Assembly: GCF_007751035.1 (NCBI RefSeq)
Contig: NZ_CP036433.1
Location: 3,453,001 to 3,517,000 of the forward strand
From: Lignipirellula cremea
GTDB taxonomy: Bacteria > Planctomycetota > Planctomycetia > Pirellulales > Pirellulaceae
DNA length: 64,000 bases
Direction of reading: 5' to 3'
Below, in pieces: positions 1 through 9,568 of this stretch. The notes below the pieces were generated by a model that searched no databases, had not been told where the DNA came from, and was given only the letters and a program-made list of their open reading frames with translations. Made by a program: the position numbers and the translations under genes. Numbering within the stretch: the stretch's first letter is position 1; each line of letters begins with the position of its first letter.

Positions 1-840
1 CATAGCCAGACCGAGGACGGCACCGAAAAACTCCTGCTGCAGCTGCATGACGGCGGCCGGATTGAATGCGTCCTGCTCCGCGACGGAGAACGCCGCACGA
101 TCTGTATCAGTACGCAAGTCGGTTGCGCCATGGGCTGCGTGTTTTGCGCCAGCGGGCTCGATGGCGTTGATCGGAATCTGACCACGGGCGAAATCGTCGA
201 GCAGATGCTGCTGCTGGCCCGTCTGTTGCCGGAGGACGAACGTCTCAGCCATATCGTGGTGATGGGAATGGGCGAGCCTCTGGCCAATCTCGACAACCTG
301 CTGCCGGCTTTGCATGCGGCCAGCGACGAGCAGGGGCTGGGCATCAGCCGCCGGCGGATCACCATCTCGACCGTCGGCCTGCCGCCTGCCATTCGCCGTT
401 TGAGCCAGATCGATGCCCGGTATTCGCTGGCCGTGTCGCTGCATGCGCCCGACGACGAGCTGCGGAATCAGCTGGTGCCGGTCAACAAAAAGATCGGCCT
501 GGACGACATCCTGGAAGCGGCCGACGAGTACTTCCAGGTATCGGGCCGCCGGCTGACGTTTGAATACGTCCTGCTGGGCGGGCTGAACGACGGCGAAGAC
601 CACGCCTTGAAACTGGCCCGACTGCTCCGCGGCAGGGCGGCCCTGCTGAACGTGATTCCCTACAACCCGGTCGCCGGTCTGCCATACGCCACGCCCACCC
701 AGGCGGCCCAGGATCGGTTCCGCGATATTTTGACCCACGGCGGCATCAATGTGCAGTTCCGCCAGCGCAAAGGGGACAAAATCAACGCCGCCTGCGGCCA
801 GCTCCGCCGGATGACGGCGCCGGGGTTACCGCAGGTGTAA
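1..840 (+). CDS. rlmN: 23S rRNA/tRNA adenine-C2 methyltransferase RlmN (5' truncated)
   Basis: The reading frame is open from the first base of the window, so the N-terminal part (about 100 residues in the family) lies outside. The visible 279 codons hold the radical-SAM cluster motif CAMGCVFC (near base 127-150), followed by the family motifs GMGEPLANLDN, ISTVGLPPAI and SLHAPDDELRNQLVP. The C-terminal part carries VIPYNPV and a late Cys (INAACGQL), the position of the methyl-carrying cysteine in RlmN. The enzyme methylates A2503 of 23S rRNA and A37 of some tRNAs, using a 4Fe-4S cluster and two SAM molecules. It is convergent with the next gene, with only 45 bases between them. The family assignment is firm. 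Confidence 0.95.
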   Translation, partial: HSQTEDGTEKLLLQLHDGGRIECVLLRDGERRTICISTQVGCAMGCVFCASGLDGVDRNLTTGEIVEQMLLLARLLPEDERLSHIVVMGMGEPLANLDNLLPALHAASDEQGLGISRRRITISTVGLPPAIRRLSQIDARYSLAVSLHAPDDELRNQLVPVNKKIGLDDILEAADEYFQVSGRRLTFEYVLLGGLNDGEDHALKLARLLRGRAALLNVIPYNPVAGLPYATPTQAAQDRFRDILTHGGINVQFRQRKGDKINAACGQLRRMTAPGLPQV

Positions 841-885
841 AGAAGCGGTGTAAAGAAGCTGCGGGGGCAATGACGACGTCGCACG

Positions 886-2145
886 TTACCGCGGACGTCG
901 GGCCGACTGCAGCAGACGCTGGCAATGTTCGATCGCTCCCTGCGGCGCCAGGGTCTTGGCCAGCTCTTCCGGTCGACGGCGAAAGTAACCGCCGATCATC
1001 TGCAGGAACGGGAAGTCGCCGGCCTCGATCGTTTCTGGACGGGCCGTCTTTTCGTACACGCGTTCCAGAATCTCCAGGGCCGCGCGCGCCTGGTTGGCGG
1101 CTTGCGGCTCTTCGATCGCCGCTTCCATGCGTCCGTCGCGGATCACGTGCCACACGGTTTTCTGCTCTTGCGCGAGCGGATAGATGAACCGCTGCTGGGC
1201 CGCGTTCCGGGCTTGCCTGGTCAGAGCGGAAAGCAGCTCCAGGTTCTGGTGCGCATCGCGCAGCCGGGCGGCCCGTTCGAAGAGCTGCCGGCCGGCGGCG
1301 TCTTGCATGTCGCGGGCCAGGTTCGGCAGGGTGTGCGAATCCTGGCCATCGAGGAACGCCCTGGCGGCATCGATCTGGCGACGATAGGCGGCGCGACTGC
1401 AGCCGCCGGCGCAAGGGGCCAGGCAACCGGCGATCTCGCCCCGCAGGCAGCCGGCCCGGAGCGGATCGTTGAACAGGTCCAGCTGGTCGGCGTAATGCAT
1501 GGGCGTGCTGCTGGCGCAATCGCGCAGCTGAAACTGCAGGTTCAAACAGTCGACGGCCTTGGTCGTGCGTTTGCTCCAGGTGACCGGTCCCCATTGATAC
1601 ACGCAGCCCCGCGGCGCGGATCGGGCAATGCGGAACCGGGGTGCTTCTTCGGTCGTGAGGTAGATATAGCCGACCCGCACCCGGCCTGGTCGTCCTTTGG
1701 CGTTGAACCGCGGCGCGAAGCGGCGGATCAGCTCCAGCTCGCGCAGCTGGGCCGTCAGCTCATGGCCGGACGGTTCCCAGACGAGACTATGGCTGGCAAG
1801 CGAGATGCGATACTGCTTGACCTCGAGCCCGTCGGCCGGCTCGTAAAAATAGGAGACGACCCGCGACCGAAGATTGGTCGACATGCCCACATAGACCAGG
1901 CGGCGGTCGTTATCGAGCATGCCGTACACGCCCGGCGCCTGGGGAAATTCGCGACGGATTTCGGCCCGGGTCACGGCCCGATCGGGAGCAATCTGCAGAC
2001 TGCCGCCGAGGGTTGCCGGGGGGACGAACTGGCTCGGCCCAAAGTTCGTAAAGTCCGCCAGATTAGCCGGCGAATCAAATAGCGCAAGAGTACCATCCAT
2101 AGCCACCATCCGTAGCTCAAGTGTTTTCGCAATCCCAGCCAGCAT
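886..2145 (-). CDS. GIY-YIG nuclease with UvrB/UvrC motif (UvrC N-terminal half, Cho-like)
   Basis: This is a 419-residue protein. A GIY-YIG domain lies at about residues 70-150 (GVYGMLDNDRRLVYVGMS, then a conserved Arg in NLRSRVVSYF). A Cys-rich stretch follows at about 235-260 (CLRGEIAGCLAPCAGGCS). A UVR-type helix pair (LARDMQDAAGRQLFERAARLRD) sits at about 285-315. This is the order of the N-terminal half of UvrC. The C-terminal RNase H-like nuclease and HhH domains are absent, so it should make only the 3' incision, like Cho of E. coli. The ATG at 2145 has a GGA 7 bases upstream; ATGs at residues 13 and 16 are alternatives. The domain call is good; the role in nucleotide excision repair is inferred from family knowledge. 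Confidence 0.85.
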   Translation of the reverse strand: MLAGIAKTLELRMVAMDGTLALFDSPANLADFTNFGPSQFVPPATLGGSLQIAPDRAVTRAEIRREFPQAPGVYGMLDNDRRLVYVGMSTNLRSRVVSYFYEPADGLEVKQYRISLASHSLVWEPSGHELTAQLRELELIRRFAPRFNAKGRPGRVRVGYIYLTTEEAPRFRIARSAPRGCVYQWGPVTWSKRTTKAVDCLNLQFQLRDCASSTPMHYADQLDLFNDPLRAGCLRGEIAGCLAPCAGGCSRAAYRRQIDAARAFLDGQDSHTLPNLARDMQDAAGRQLFERAARLRDAHQNLELLSALTRQARNAAQQRFIYPLAQEQKTVWHVIRDGRMEAAIEEPQAANQARAALEILERVYEKTARPETIEAGDFPFLQMIGGYFRRRPEELAKTLAPQGAIEHCQRLLQSARRPR

Positions 2146-2221
2146 GTGAATATCCGTTCACACCCAAGGCAGTTTAGCGTTATTGCGAGCGCGCATTCAA
2201 GAGAGAAGCGGGGGTGGATGT

Positions 2222-2463
2222 TGGTTCTTTGTTCCTTGTTCGTGGGGAGTGGGGAGTGGGGCCAGCGATGAGGGGGGTGGATTTGCAAGCTGTGATCGCG
2301 GCCATCCATTTCGTTTTTTGTGTGCAGGTTAAAAACCTGCCCTACGGAAAGGAGTGAACGGTTTTGTCGCGGCTGTTTGGCTGGAACTGAAAGCTTCGTC
2401 CAAAGTCTGCCGACTTTGGCTGTATGGGGGCTGACCGCGCACCCGGGAGAGATCCGTCCCGGG
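2222..2463. repeat. Intergenic cluster of short palindromes (2146-2489 has no gene)
   Basis: The 340-base gap between the convergent neighbours contains no credible gene. It holds three inverted repeats: GCAGGTT-AAA-AACCTGC (2324-2340), CCAAAGTC-TGCC-GACTTTGG (2400-2419) and CCCGGGA-8 nt-TCCCGGG (2442-2463). The string GGTTCTTTGTTCC at 2222-2234 recurs at about 21239 in another repeat-filled gap. These look like dispersed REP-like intergenic repeats. The last hairpin could also help end flgE transcription, but no T-run follows it on the minus strand. Confidence 0.6.
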
Positions 2464-2489
2464 GAGCGCGGGTTTTCTCTTCGTCAAAG

Positions 2490-4625
2490 TTATCGCGACA
2501 GGTTGAGCAGTTCGTCCATCATTTGCTGGACGGTGGTGATCACCCGGCTGTTGCCGCGGTACTGGGTGCTGGCCAGCACCAGGTCGATCAGGTTCCGGCC
2601 GACGTCGGTATTGGAAAGCTCCACCGCCCCGGATACCAGCGAGCCGACGCCGTTTTCGCCCGGCTCGCCCTGGATCGGCAAGCCCGAATTGACGCCCTGG
2701 GCGTACAGATTAAGACCACGTTGCACCAGGCCGCTGGGATTGCTGAAGCGGGCCAGTTCCACCTGCCCCAGGTCCCGGGTGACGCCGTTGGTGAACACGC
2801 CGCGGATTACGCCGTCTTCGCCGATCGTATAGCTGGAAAGCGAACCGGCGGGCGAGCCGTCCTGCCGCGTCGCCGCCAGACTCGCGCTGCCGGCGGACAG
2901 TCCCGATACCTTGCTGAAGTCCAGGTTGAACTCCAAGGGAGAAGTCGAAGGGGTGTTCTGGCGAGCCACGGCGACGGTCGTGTTGGTCGCCGACAGAAAG
3001 TTCCCTTCGCTGTCAAAGCTGACCAGCCCCGTGCCGACGGACAGATCGGCCCCGTGCAGCGGATCGTTGCCGCCCGCATCGGCGAACCAGCGATAGGTGG
3101 TGGTGGAGCCGGTGCGCGATTCCAGCACCGAAGTAACGCGGACATTCAGCGGCACGCCCAGGCTGTCGTAGGCGACGAAGTCGGTCACCGCGCTCTGGCC
3201 GGCCGCTTCCTGCACGTTGCCGAAGCCCAGGTTGGGATTGGCGACGGCGCCGCCGACGGCCGTCATGCGGAAGCTCGACAGGTTGAGCGACACGGCGTTA
3301 TCGACGCCGTTGTTGCTGACGACGCGGATCTGCCCGTCGACGATCGATACGCCGGGCGGCAGCGTGCCGCTTTCGCCGGGGATGTTGTTTATCGAGTTGG
3401 GGATCGGATGGGACGGATCGTCGAGCGTCGACTGGATGCCCAGGGCGTCTTCCATGAACTCGACCAGATCCTGGACGGTCGTCTGTTCGGTAATCTCCAG
3501 TTGCCGGGTCGTCAGGCCGCGGGAGCCTTTGTCGCCGGTGAACTCCAGCACGCCGGTCGTGAACTGCGGCTCGTAGGTCAGGCCGTCGCGGCGAACCACA
3601 TCGACCAGACGCGTGCCCGGGTTGATGGTCGGTCCGTCCAGGTCGAGCGGCTGGTTGCCGGCGGTTGCCAGGTCGGAAATCTCTGCGTCGGAACGGGAAT
3701 CCACATAGTTGGAGCCGGGCGAAACCGTATCGACCAGATAGAAGCTGTTGGGATCGTCGGACAGATTACGATAGATGCGAACCTCGTCGTAGGCTGGAAA
3801 TTCGCCATCGGCGCCAGGTGCAGGCGGCGTGGGGAGGTCGGTGAGCTGGACGCGGCCGTCGGTGACATGGACGGGCCCCAGTACGACGGACGGCCTGCTC
3901 TCGGCTTCGCCATTTTTGTAGTAGGTGACCATGTAACTGTAGTTGCCGGTAATGCTGTCGTCGGGAGCGGCCGGGTCTTTGGCGGCGACGGAGATCGTGG
4001 TTCCCGAGCTATCCGCCCGCGGGGCGGACGCATCGCCCAGCACGCCCGATTCCACGACGGCGGCCGTATCGGCGAGGTCGCCTGTCGGCGTGAGGACGCC
4101 TTCCAGATAGACGTTCTCGGTCGGAGCGGCGACGGCGGAGGCGCCCAGCGGGATCGACAGCGGGACCAGCACGCTTTCCTGGATCTGAAACTTGTCATCG
4201 ACCCCAAAGCCCAGCACCCGGTTGCCGCTGGCGTCGACCAGCTGGTTCTGGGCGTTGGTGGTGAAAATGCCGTTACGCGTGTAGAGCGTTTCGCCGGTCG
4301 CGGCCTGCACCTGGAAGAACCCTTCGCCCTGGATCGCCATATCGGTCGGACTGGCGCTGGGGCCGATCGTACCCGGCGTGAAGTCGGGCCTGATATCAAC
4401 GACCAGCGACCCCAGGCCCGTTTGTCGCGGGTTCACGCCGCCGGAATTGGCGGTGGGGGCGGCGCCGATGCTGCCGGTCTGCAGGTACTGGGTGGCGAAC
4501 ACCGCGTTCGAGGCTTTGAACCCGACGGTCTGGGAGTTGGCGAGGTTGTTGCCGATCACGTCGATCATCGTTTCGGCGCCGGTCAATCCCGTGAGCGCAG
4601 TCGACAGCGCTGATGCAAGGCCCAT
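2490..4625 (-). CDS. flgE: Flagellar hook protein FlgE
   Basis: The protein has 711 residues. The N-terminus (MGLASALSTALTGLTGAE, then IGNNLANSQTVGFKAS) is the rod/hook D0 helix signature. IQGEGFFQVQ and TRNGIFTTNAQNQLVDASG follow, as in FlgE/F/G. The C-terminus (NLYAQGVNSG, GAVELSNTDVGRNLIDLVLASTQYRGNSRVITTVQQMMDELLNL) is the other D0 helix. It is much longer than the roughly 400-residue enterobacterial FlgE; the extra length is in the surface-exposed middle (about residues 150-480). The ATG at 4625 follows AAGGA at 9 bases. The frame stays open to 4817, but that upstream part lacks hook sequence. It stands alone, 26 kb from fliS-fliD-fliC. Confidence 0.9.
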   Translation of the reverse strand: MGLASALSTALTGLTGAETMIDVIGNNLANSQTVGFKASNAVFATQYLQTGSIGAAPTANSGGVNPRQTGLGSLVVDIRPDFTPGTIGPSASPTDMAIQGEGFFQVQAATGETLYTRNGIFTTNAQNQLVDASGNRVLGFGVDDKFQIQESVLVPLSIPLGASAVAAPTENVYLEGVLTPTGDLADTAAVVESGVLGDASAPRADSSGTTISVAAKDPAAPDDSITGNYSYMVTYYKNGEAESRPSVVLGPVHVTDGRVQLTDLPTPPAPGADGEFPAYDEVRIYRNLSDDPNSFYLVDTVSPGSNYVDSRSDAEISDLATAGNQPLDLDGPTINPGTRLVDVVRRDGLTYEPQFTTGVLEFTGDKGSRGLTTRQLEITEQTTVQDLVEFMEDALGIQSTLDDPSHPIPNSINNIPGESGTLPPGVSIVDGQIRVVSNNGVDNAVSLNLSSFRMTAVGGAVANPNLGFGNVQEAAGQSAVTDFVAYDSLGVPLNVRVTSVLESRTGSTTTYRWFADAGGNDPLHGADLSVGTGLVSFDSEGNFLSATNTTVAVARQNTPSTSPLEFNLDFSKVSGLSAGSASLAATRQDGSPAGSLSSYTIGEDGVIRGVFTNGVTRDLGQVELARFSNPSGLVQRGLNLYAQGVNSGLPIQGEPGENGVGSLVSGAVELSNTDVGRNLIDLVLASTQYRGNSRVITTVQQMMDELLNLSR

Positions 4626-5265
4626 GCAGGCATCCTTCAGTGGAGAGAGTTCGTGGGGGAGGAAACAAGGCGGGAGTCCCACGACCGCGCAGACAGTCGC
4701 GACGGGAACAATGATGTAAGTCGTCAAAATCGATAACGAAATCGAACCCCGATTTCGGCATTTCTCGACCATTAGCGCGATACACCACGTCGCCGGGGCA
4801 AGGCGCCAGGCGACCATCTGGGTCCGCCTGGCGAGACTGAATTACGATCGCCAGCGAATGGAGGGAAGAGCACGGCCGCAGCCAGAAAAGCGACGGGATC
4901 CTTGCCGAAAGACGCGTCAAACGCGAGAGTTGCGACGTCTGGCTGTGACAGGAAACGACCGGTAAACGGCATGACGAACGGGCCGTTACGACCGTCGTTC
5001 GGGGCCGCCAGTACGAACCGCCGATCGCCGCCGCCGAGCCTCTTGCCGGGCCGGTTGCGAAGGTCTAACGATTGTTCGCGTTCGACCACACGCACCGGTT
5101 ATGCGGTCGTCGCCTCGGCTCCTGCGCCGCGGCAGCGCCGCCGTGTTCGCCGGGAATCGGGCCTGCAGATCGGCGCATGCCGATTGAAAAAACTGCCGGG
5201 TGCGTCCATATTCAACGCTTTCCCCGAAACACAAACGGCCATGACAGCGGCCGAAGGAGTCTACG
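4626..5265. other. Gene-poor divergent spacer between flgE and the M20 peptidase gene
   Basis: These 640 bases hold no reading frame with believable protein features. A perfect inverted repeat CGAAATC-7 nt-GATTTCG lies at 4737-4757, about 110 bases upstream of the flgE start. It could be an operator or an RNA hairpin in the flgE leader. No convincing sigma28 or sigma54 promoter was found for flgE on inspection. Confidence 0.4.
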
Positions 5266-6471
5266 GTGATCGACGTTGTAGAGACGCTAAGCAGTCTGGT
5301 CAGCATCCCCAGCGTGAACCCGATGGGACGCGGAGCCGAGGGACCGCACTACTACGAAGCCGGTATGACGACCCGCCTGGTGCAACTGTTTGAACAGATG
5401 GGCGTTCCCTGCCAGACCCAGGAAGTACACCCGAACCGCTCCAATGTGTACGCCCTGCTGGAAGGGGAAACGCCGCTGGACCAGGGCGGCGTGCTGATGC
5501 TCTGGGAAGCCCATCAGGACACCGTGCCTGTCGAGGGGATGACGATCGAACCCTGGACGCCCACTATCCGCGACGGTCGTTTGTACGGTCGCGGTTCGTG
5601 CGATATTAAGGGCGGCATGGCCAGTATGCTGGCCGCCTTTTCCCGTCTGGTCGAGGATCGACCGGCGAACCGCCCCCATCTGGTCATGGCGTGCACCGTC
5701 AACGAAGAACACGGCTATACCGGCGCCACGGCCCTGGCGGACCTGTGGCATGATCCGGCCCAGGTCGATCACCCGCTGCGCCGCTTTTTGCCGAGGGCGC
5801 CCGATGGCATCATTGTGGCCGAACCGACCGAGTTGAATGTGGTGTCGGCCCACAAGGGAGTCGCTCGCTGGCGTTGCCGGGCCAAGGGTCGGGCCGCCCA
5901 TAGCTCCAGTCCCTCCGCCGGCGACAATGCCATTTACCGGATGGCCCGCGTGCTGGGCATCCTGCAGAAACACGCTGAACAAGACGTCCCCCGGCTGGGC
6001 AGCCACCCGCTGGTTGGTACGCCGACGCTCAGCGTGGGCGTGATTTCCGGCGGCATCAGCGTGAACACCGTGCCGGCTGAATGCGTGATTGAGATCGACC
6101 GCCGCGTCCTGCCCGGCGAGTCGGCCCCGGAAGCTCGTCAGCAGGTGATCGATCACTTGACCGCGGCCCTGGGCGACGACGCCTTGCATGTGGAGCATGA
6201 TGCGCCGTTTATCATGTCGGGCGGGCTGTCCGACGAGGACAACGGCGACCTGGCCACCCGGCTTGCCGCCATCGCCAAAGATTACGGCGGCGGCAAAATC
6301 ATCGGCGTTCCCTTTGGCACCGACGCGTCGGCCTACTCGGCCGCCAATGCCCGGTCGGTCGTGTTCGGCCCCGGTTCCATCGCCCAGGCCCATACCTGTG
6401 ACGAGTGGATCGACATCCAGCAGCTGCAGCAGGCGGCCGAAATTCTGTATCAATTCGGCTCCGCGAGTTAG
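5266..6471 (+). CDS. M20-family metallopeptidase (ArgE/DapE/CPG2-like)
   Basis: This is a 401-residue zinc hydrolase. It has the metal-binding motif WEAHQDTVP (about residues 81-89), the bridging aspartate in LYGRGSCDIKGGMAS (about 107-121), the catalytic/metal glutamates in TVNEEHGYTGA (about 145-155), AEPTELNV (about 186), and a C-terminal metal histidine in AQAHTCDEWI. The dimerisation-domain signature HSSSPSAGDNAI is present at about 217. The family removes acyl groups or terminal amino acids (acetylornithine, succinyl-diaminopimelate, dipeptides), and the substrate cannot be told here. GTG at 5266 is chosen because GAAGGAG lies 7-8 bases upstream. The gene stands alone. Confidence 0.85.
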   Translation: MIDVVETLSSLVSIPSVNPMGRGAEGPHYYEAGMTTRLVQLFEQMGVPCQTQEVHPNRSNVYALLEGETPLDQGGVLMLWEAHQDTVPVEGMTIEPWTPTIRDGRLYGRGSCDIKGGMASMLAAFSRLVEDRPANRPHLVMACTVNEEHGYTGATALADLWHDPAQVDHPLRRFLPRAPDGIIVAEPTELNVVSAHKGVARWRCRAKGRAAHSSSPSAGDNAIYRMARVLGILQKHAEQDVPRLGSHPLVGTPTLSVGVISGGISVNTVPAECVIEIDRRVLPGESAPEARQQVIDHLTAALGDDALHVEHDAPFIMSGGLSDEDNGDLATRLAAIAKDYGGGKIIGVPFGTDASAYSAANARSVVFGPGSIAQAHTCDEWIDIQQLQQAAEILYQFGSAS

Positions 6472-6562
6472 CGAGCGGGACGGAGTCGTCTGTTCAGCAG
6501 GTCGCTTCCTGCAGCGGCAGACGCAGGTTGTCGTCTTTCACTCTGCAACAGGCGACGACTCC

Positions 6563-7645
6563 TTAGCAACGCGGTTCGTGGAAGGAGAGCAGCGGGGCGC
6601 CGGAGCGGGCGATGACGGTTAATTCGTTGACCCACCATTCCAGCAGCGAGGTCTGGTTGGCGTTGGCGAAGACATGCTCTTCGGCCGAAAGGCAGCACTC
6701 CAGCGCCAGGGCGGCGGCTTCTTCGCCGTGTCGCCAGTGACGCTGCACGCCGGCGATCGCCTGTTGCAGAACCGTATCGGACGGCAGATCCGAGCCGCTT
6801 TGGGCGTGCAGCAGATGGCGGTAGAACTCGGCGGCGAAGCGAAAGATCTCGCGCATCCGGGCGCGTCGCAGCGGGGCTTCCTTGCCGGCGGCTTCGACAA
6901 AGGCCGCCAGCGTTTTGGGGAAATCGCCGTGATGCACGGCCGGCGACTGCAGTTGCCGGTAAAGCAGTTCGCGGAACTCCAGTAGTTCCGGATCCAGAAA
7001 GCGACGGGCGTAAGCCAGACTGCCGCCCGCAAGCGCAGCCGCCGCCTGGGCGGTTTCCGCTTCTGCTTCCCCTTGTTCCACCAGCAGTTGGGCGACGACG
7101 GCGGGTTCCAGCGGGCCGAAACGCACGGTCTGGCAGCGGGAACGGATCGTGGGCAGTTGCCGCTGCTCGCTGGCTCCAACCAGGATCAGCACCGATCGCG
7201 GCGGCGGTTCTTCCAGCGTTTTCAACAGGCAGTTGGCGCCTTCTTCGTTGAAAAAGTCAGCGTCGTCGATGATGGCGACTTTGCGGCGGCCTTGCATCGG
7301 TTTGAGGCTGATGGCGTGGCAGAGCCCTTCCTGCATCCGATGCTGTCGCCGGCCGATGAACAGCTCGACCGGAATCACGCTGCTGCCTTCCGGCTTGACG
7401 ACGATCTCCAGGTCGGGATGGGAGCCAGCCAGCACCTGCCGGCAGTTGGGACAGGAGCCGCACGGAGCGAGCAATTCCTCGGGCTGCTGCGAGCAGAGGA
7501 ACGTCTGGGCCAAGCGCTCGGCAAACAGGCGTTTGCCGACGCCGGGCGGACCGACAAACAGAAAGCTGCTGGCCAGTCGGCCGCGCGCCAGCGCACGACG
7601 AAACCGATCGACGACTTCGTCATGCCCTTCCACGCCGCACCACAT
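6563..7645 (-). CDS. holB: DNA polymerase III subunit delta' (HolB-like, AAA+ clamp-loader subunit)
   Basis: This 360-residue AAA+ protein has a Walker A motif FVGPPGVGKRLFAE at about residues 31-44, a zinc-binding cluster CGSCPNC at about 62-68, a Walker B-like AIIDDADFFNEEGANCLLKTLEEPP at about 125-150, and sensor motif TIRSRCQTVRF. It gives no sign of the long C-terminal region of DnaX. Delta' is part of the clamp loader that opens the beta ring at the replication fork. AAGGAG lies about 10 bases before the ATG at 7645. The TPR gene upstream ends 45 bases earlier on the same strand, so the two may be co-transcribed. An alternative is a DnaX-family paralogue. Confidence 0.85.
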   Translation of the reverse strand: MWCGVEGHDEVVDRFRRALARGRLASSFLFVGPPGVGKRLFAERLAQTFLCSQQPEELLAPCGSCPNCRQVLAGSHPDLEIVVKPEGSSVIPVELFIGRRQHRMQEGLCHAISLKPMQGRRKVAIIDDADFFNEEGANCLLKTLEEPPPRSVLILVGASEQRQLPTIRSRCQTVRFGPLEPAVVAQLLVEQGEAEAETAQAAAALAGGSLAYARRFLDPELLEFRELLYRQLQSPAVHHGDFPKTLAAFVEAAGKEAPLRRARMREIFRFAAEFYRHLLHAQSGSDLPSDTVLQQAIAGVQRHWRHGEEAAALALECCLSAEEHVFANANQTSLLEWWVNELTVIARSGAPLLSFHEPRC

Positions 7646-7690
7646 GGCGAACTGGCTCCTTGGATGACTATCTCATGGGGGCCGCAGAGA

Positions 7691-9322
7691 CTAGATTTCA
7701 AAAGATCCGCCGGGCGGGTCGCCCAGGGCGGGCTTCTCTTTGACGTTCTGGATTTCCCGCCACGCTTTTTCCTTCTTGTAGCTTTCTAGCTCTTTTTTGA
7801 GCTGTTCTGCGTCTTCCCCTTCGGCCAGTTCAACCGCTTTGGCGGACCATTTGCGGGCTTCGGCGAAGTCGCCCGACTCGGCATAGGCGGCGGCCAGCGT
7901 GCTGAGAATGTGGGCCTTTTTGTAGTCGGTGACCACACAGGCTTCGGTGGCGACCTTGATGGCCCGTTTGGCGTCGCGCACGTCGTCTTTGGTCGAGGTG
8001 GCCAGCACCCAGGCCAGATTGTTCAGGGCGCCGCTGTTCTTCTCGTCGAGTTCCAGCATCTGCTCGTAGTCGCCGATTGCTTTGGCGTGGTCGCCCACGC
8101 TCAGGTAGGCGTCGGCCCTTCCCCGCAAGGCGAACAGGTCGGCGTCATCTTCGGCGAGGACCTGGTCGTAGACCTTGATGGCCGCGCGGGGACGTTCGCT
8201 GGCGTTCAGGTAGGCGGCCATCTGCAGCAGATATCCGGTGTTGGTCGGATCCAGTTCCACCAGTTTCTGCAGGTCGCGCAGGGCGTCGTCGTATTTCTGG
8301 TCGTTGCCGTGAATCATGGCCCGCAACAGCAGGGCCTGGGCCAGACCGGGCTGCAGGAGCAGCACGCGGTCGACGTCGTCACGCGCTTCTTTGAACTTTT
8401 CCTTTTCGAACAACAGCCGCGCGCGGAGCAGATGGGCCGAGATATCGCGGGGGCCGAACTCGACCGCTTTGTCGAGATCTTTCAGGGCCTCATCGACTTT
8501 CTGCTCCAGCACAGAGATGCGAGCGCGAAGGTTGTAACCCAGCGATTGCTCCGGGTGCAGTTTGATCGCCTTGTCAGCGTATTTGCGTGCTTCCTTGTAC
8601 TTTTCCAGATGGGTCATTGCTTCCGCAATGGCGTGGTAGGCGGTCGCATTTTCGCCGTCGACTTTGATGAGCTGTTCGAAGTCGGCGATCGCTTCTTCGT
8701 CCTTGCCGGCGTTCAATCGCAACAGGCCGCGGGTGCGGAGTGCGTCTTTGTTGGCGGGGTCGATTTTGACGGCCTGGTTCAGGTCGGCCATCTGGCGGTC
8801 GTCGTTCTCGGTCAACTGGGCCCGTAGCACGAGCGCCTGGGCCAGTTTGGTTTTGTCGCTTTTTGCCAGTTTGACGGCGGCGTCGGCCGAGCGCTGGCCG
8901 TCTTCCAGTTCGCCGCCGGGTAAGGCCTGGAGTCGAGCGATCAGCAGATGGGCGTCGAGCATGTCGGCGTTAAACTGGAGCGCCTTTTTCAACTGCGGGA
9001 TGGCGATCTGTCGCATCAGGGGCCAACGCGGATCGGGCTCTTCTTTGTCAAAGATCTGCGAAGTGAGCAGGCTGGCGTTCTCGTACAGGGTCGAGGTCAG
9101 CAACTGGCGAGCGAACATGTCGTTCTGCTCGTCGAGCCCTTTTTTGATGGCCGATTCGCACAGGTTGACGACCTTTTCCAGGTCGCGGGCTGATTCAGCA
9201 TTCACCTTCAGGGCGGTGGCGTCGTCAAGGTCGGCTTGTCCTTCCCCTTCGGCTCGAGCGAACGAAGCAGCAGCGCCCATCCACACTACGAGCAACAGGG
9301 TCAGCAAGGGAATTAATTTCAT
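7691..9322 (-). CDS. Exported tetratricopeptide-repeat protein
   Basis: The protein has 543 residues. The start chosen at 9322 gives a clean signal peptide (MKLIPLLTLLLVVWMGAAASFARA) and follows GGAG at 9 bases; the frame is open a further 20 codons upstream without a signal. The rest is an array of about ten TPR-like helix pairs, for example NKDALRTRGLLRLNAGKDEEAIADFEQ and ISAHLLRARLLFEKEKFKEARDDVDR. The C-terminus is charged (LKKELESYKKEKAW). TPRs mediate protein-protein contacts, and no enzyme domain is visible. It probably acts in the periplasm or at the cell surface. The nearby holB-like gene gives no functional hint. Confidence 0.85.
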   Translation of the reverse strand: MKLIPLLTLLLVVWMGAAASFARAEGEGQADLDDATALKVNAESARDLEKVVNLCESAIKKGLDEQNDMFARQLLTSTLYENASLLTSQIFDKEEPDPRWPLMRQIAIPQLKKALQFNADMLDAHLLIARLQALPGGELEDGQRSADAAVKLAKSDKTKLAQALVLRAQLTENDDRQMADLNQAVKIDPANKDALRTRGLLRLNAGKDEEAIADFEQLIKVDGENATAYHAIAEAMTHLEKYKEARKYADKAIKLHPEQSLGYNLRARISVLEQKVDEALKDLDKAVEFGPRDISAHLLRARLLFEKEKFKEARDDVDRVLLLQPGLAQALLLRAMIHGNDQKYDDALRDLQKLVELDPTNTGYLLQMAAYLNASERPRAAIKVYDQVLAEDDADLFALRGRADAYLSVGDHAKAIGDYEQMLELDEKNSGALNNLAWVLATSTKDDVRDAKRAIKVATEACVVTDYKKAHILSTLAAAYAESGDFAEARKWSAKAVELAEGEDAEQLKKELESYKKEKAWREIQNVKEKPALGDPPGGSFEI

Positions 9323-9568
9323 CGGAGCCAGCTCCAAAATAATAGGGTCAACGACAACAGGGAGCAGTCTGGTAACCAGCAATTTTTAAAAGGAAGGTAA
9401 TTTGCGGGAGGGCAACCTTTCACGCAAACCAGGCAGCCAACAAGCATTATGCCGAATTTTCCGGCAAATACTATCCGAATTGTCGGCGCCTACGGCTGGA
9501 AACGCCCGAAGGGATCTTCAGCGTTTTCCCGATAGGTGACGATCGCAGTACGAACGAAGGGGATAGGT

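Noticed and set aside
2424-4613. Plus-strand 729-codon frame opposite flgE
   Set aside because: Shadow of the hook gene; composition typical of antisense high-GC frames.
4772-5095. 107-codon minus-strand frame upstream of flgE
   Set aside because: No ribosome binding site or known motif; high-GC chance frame in a spacer.
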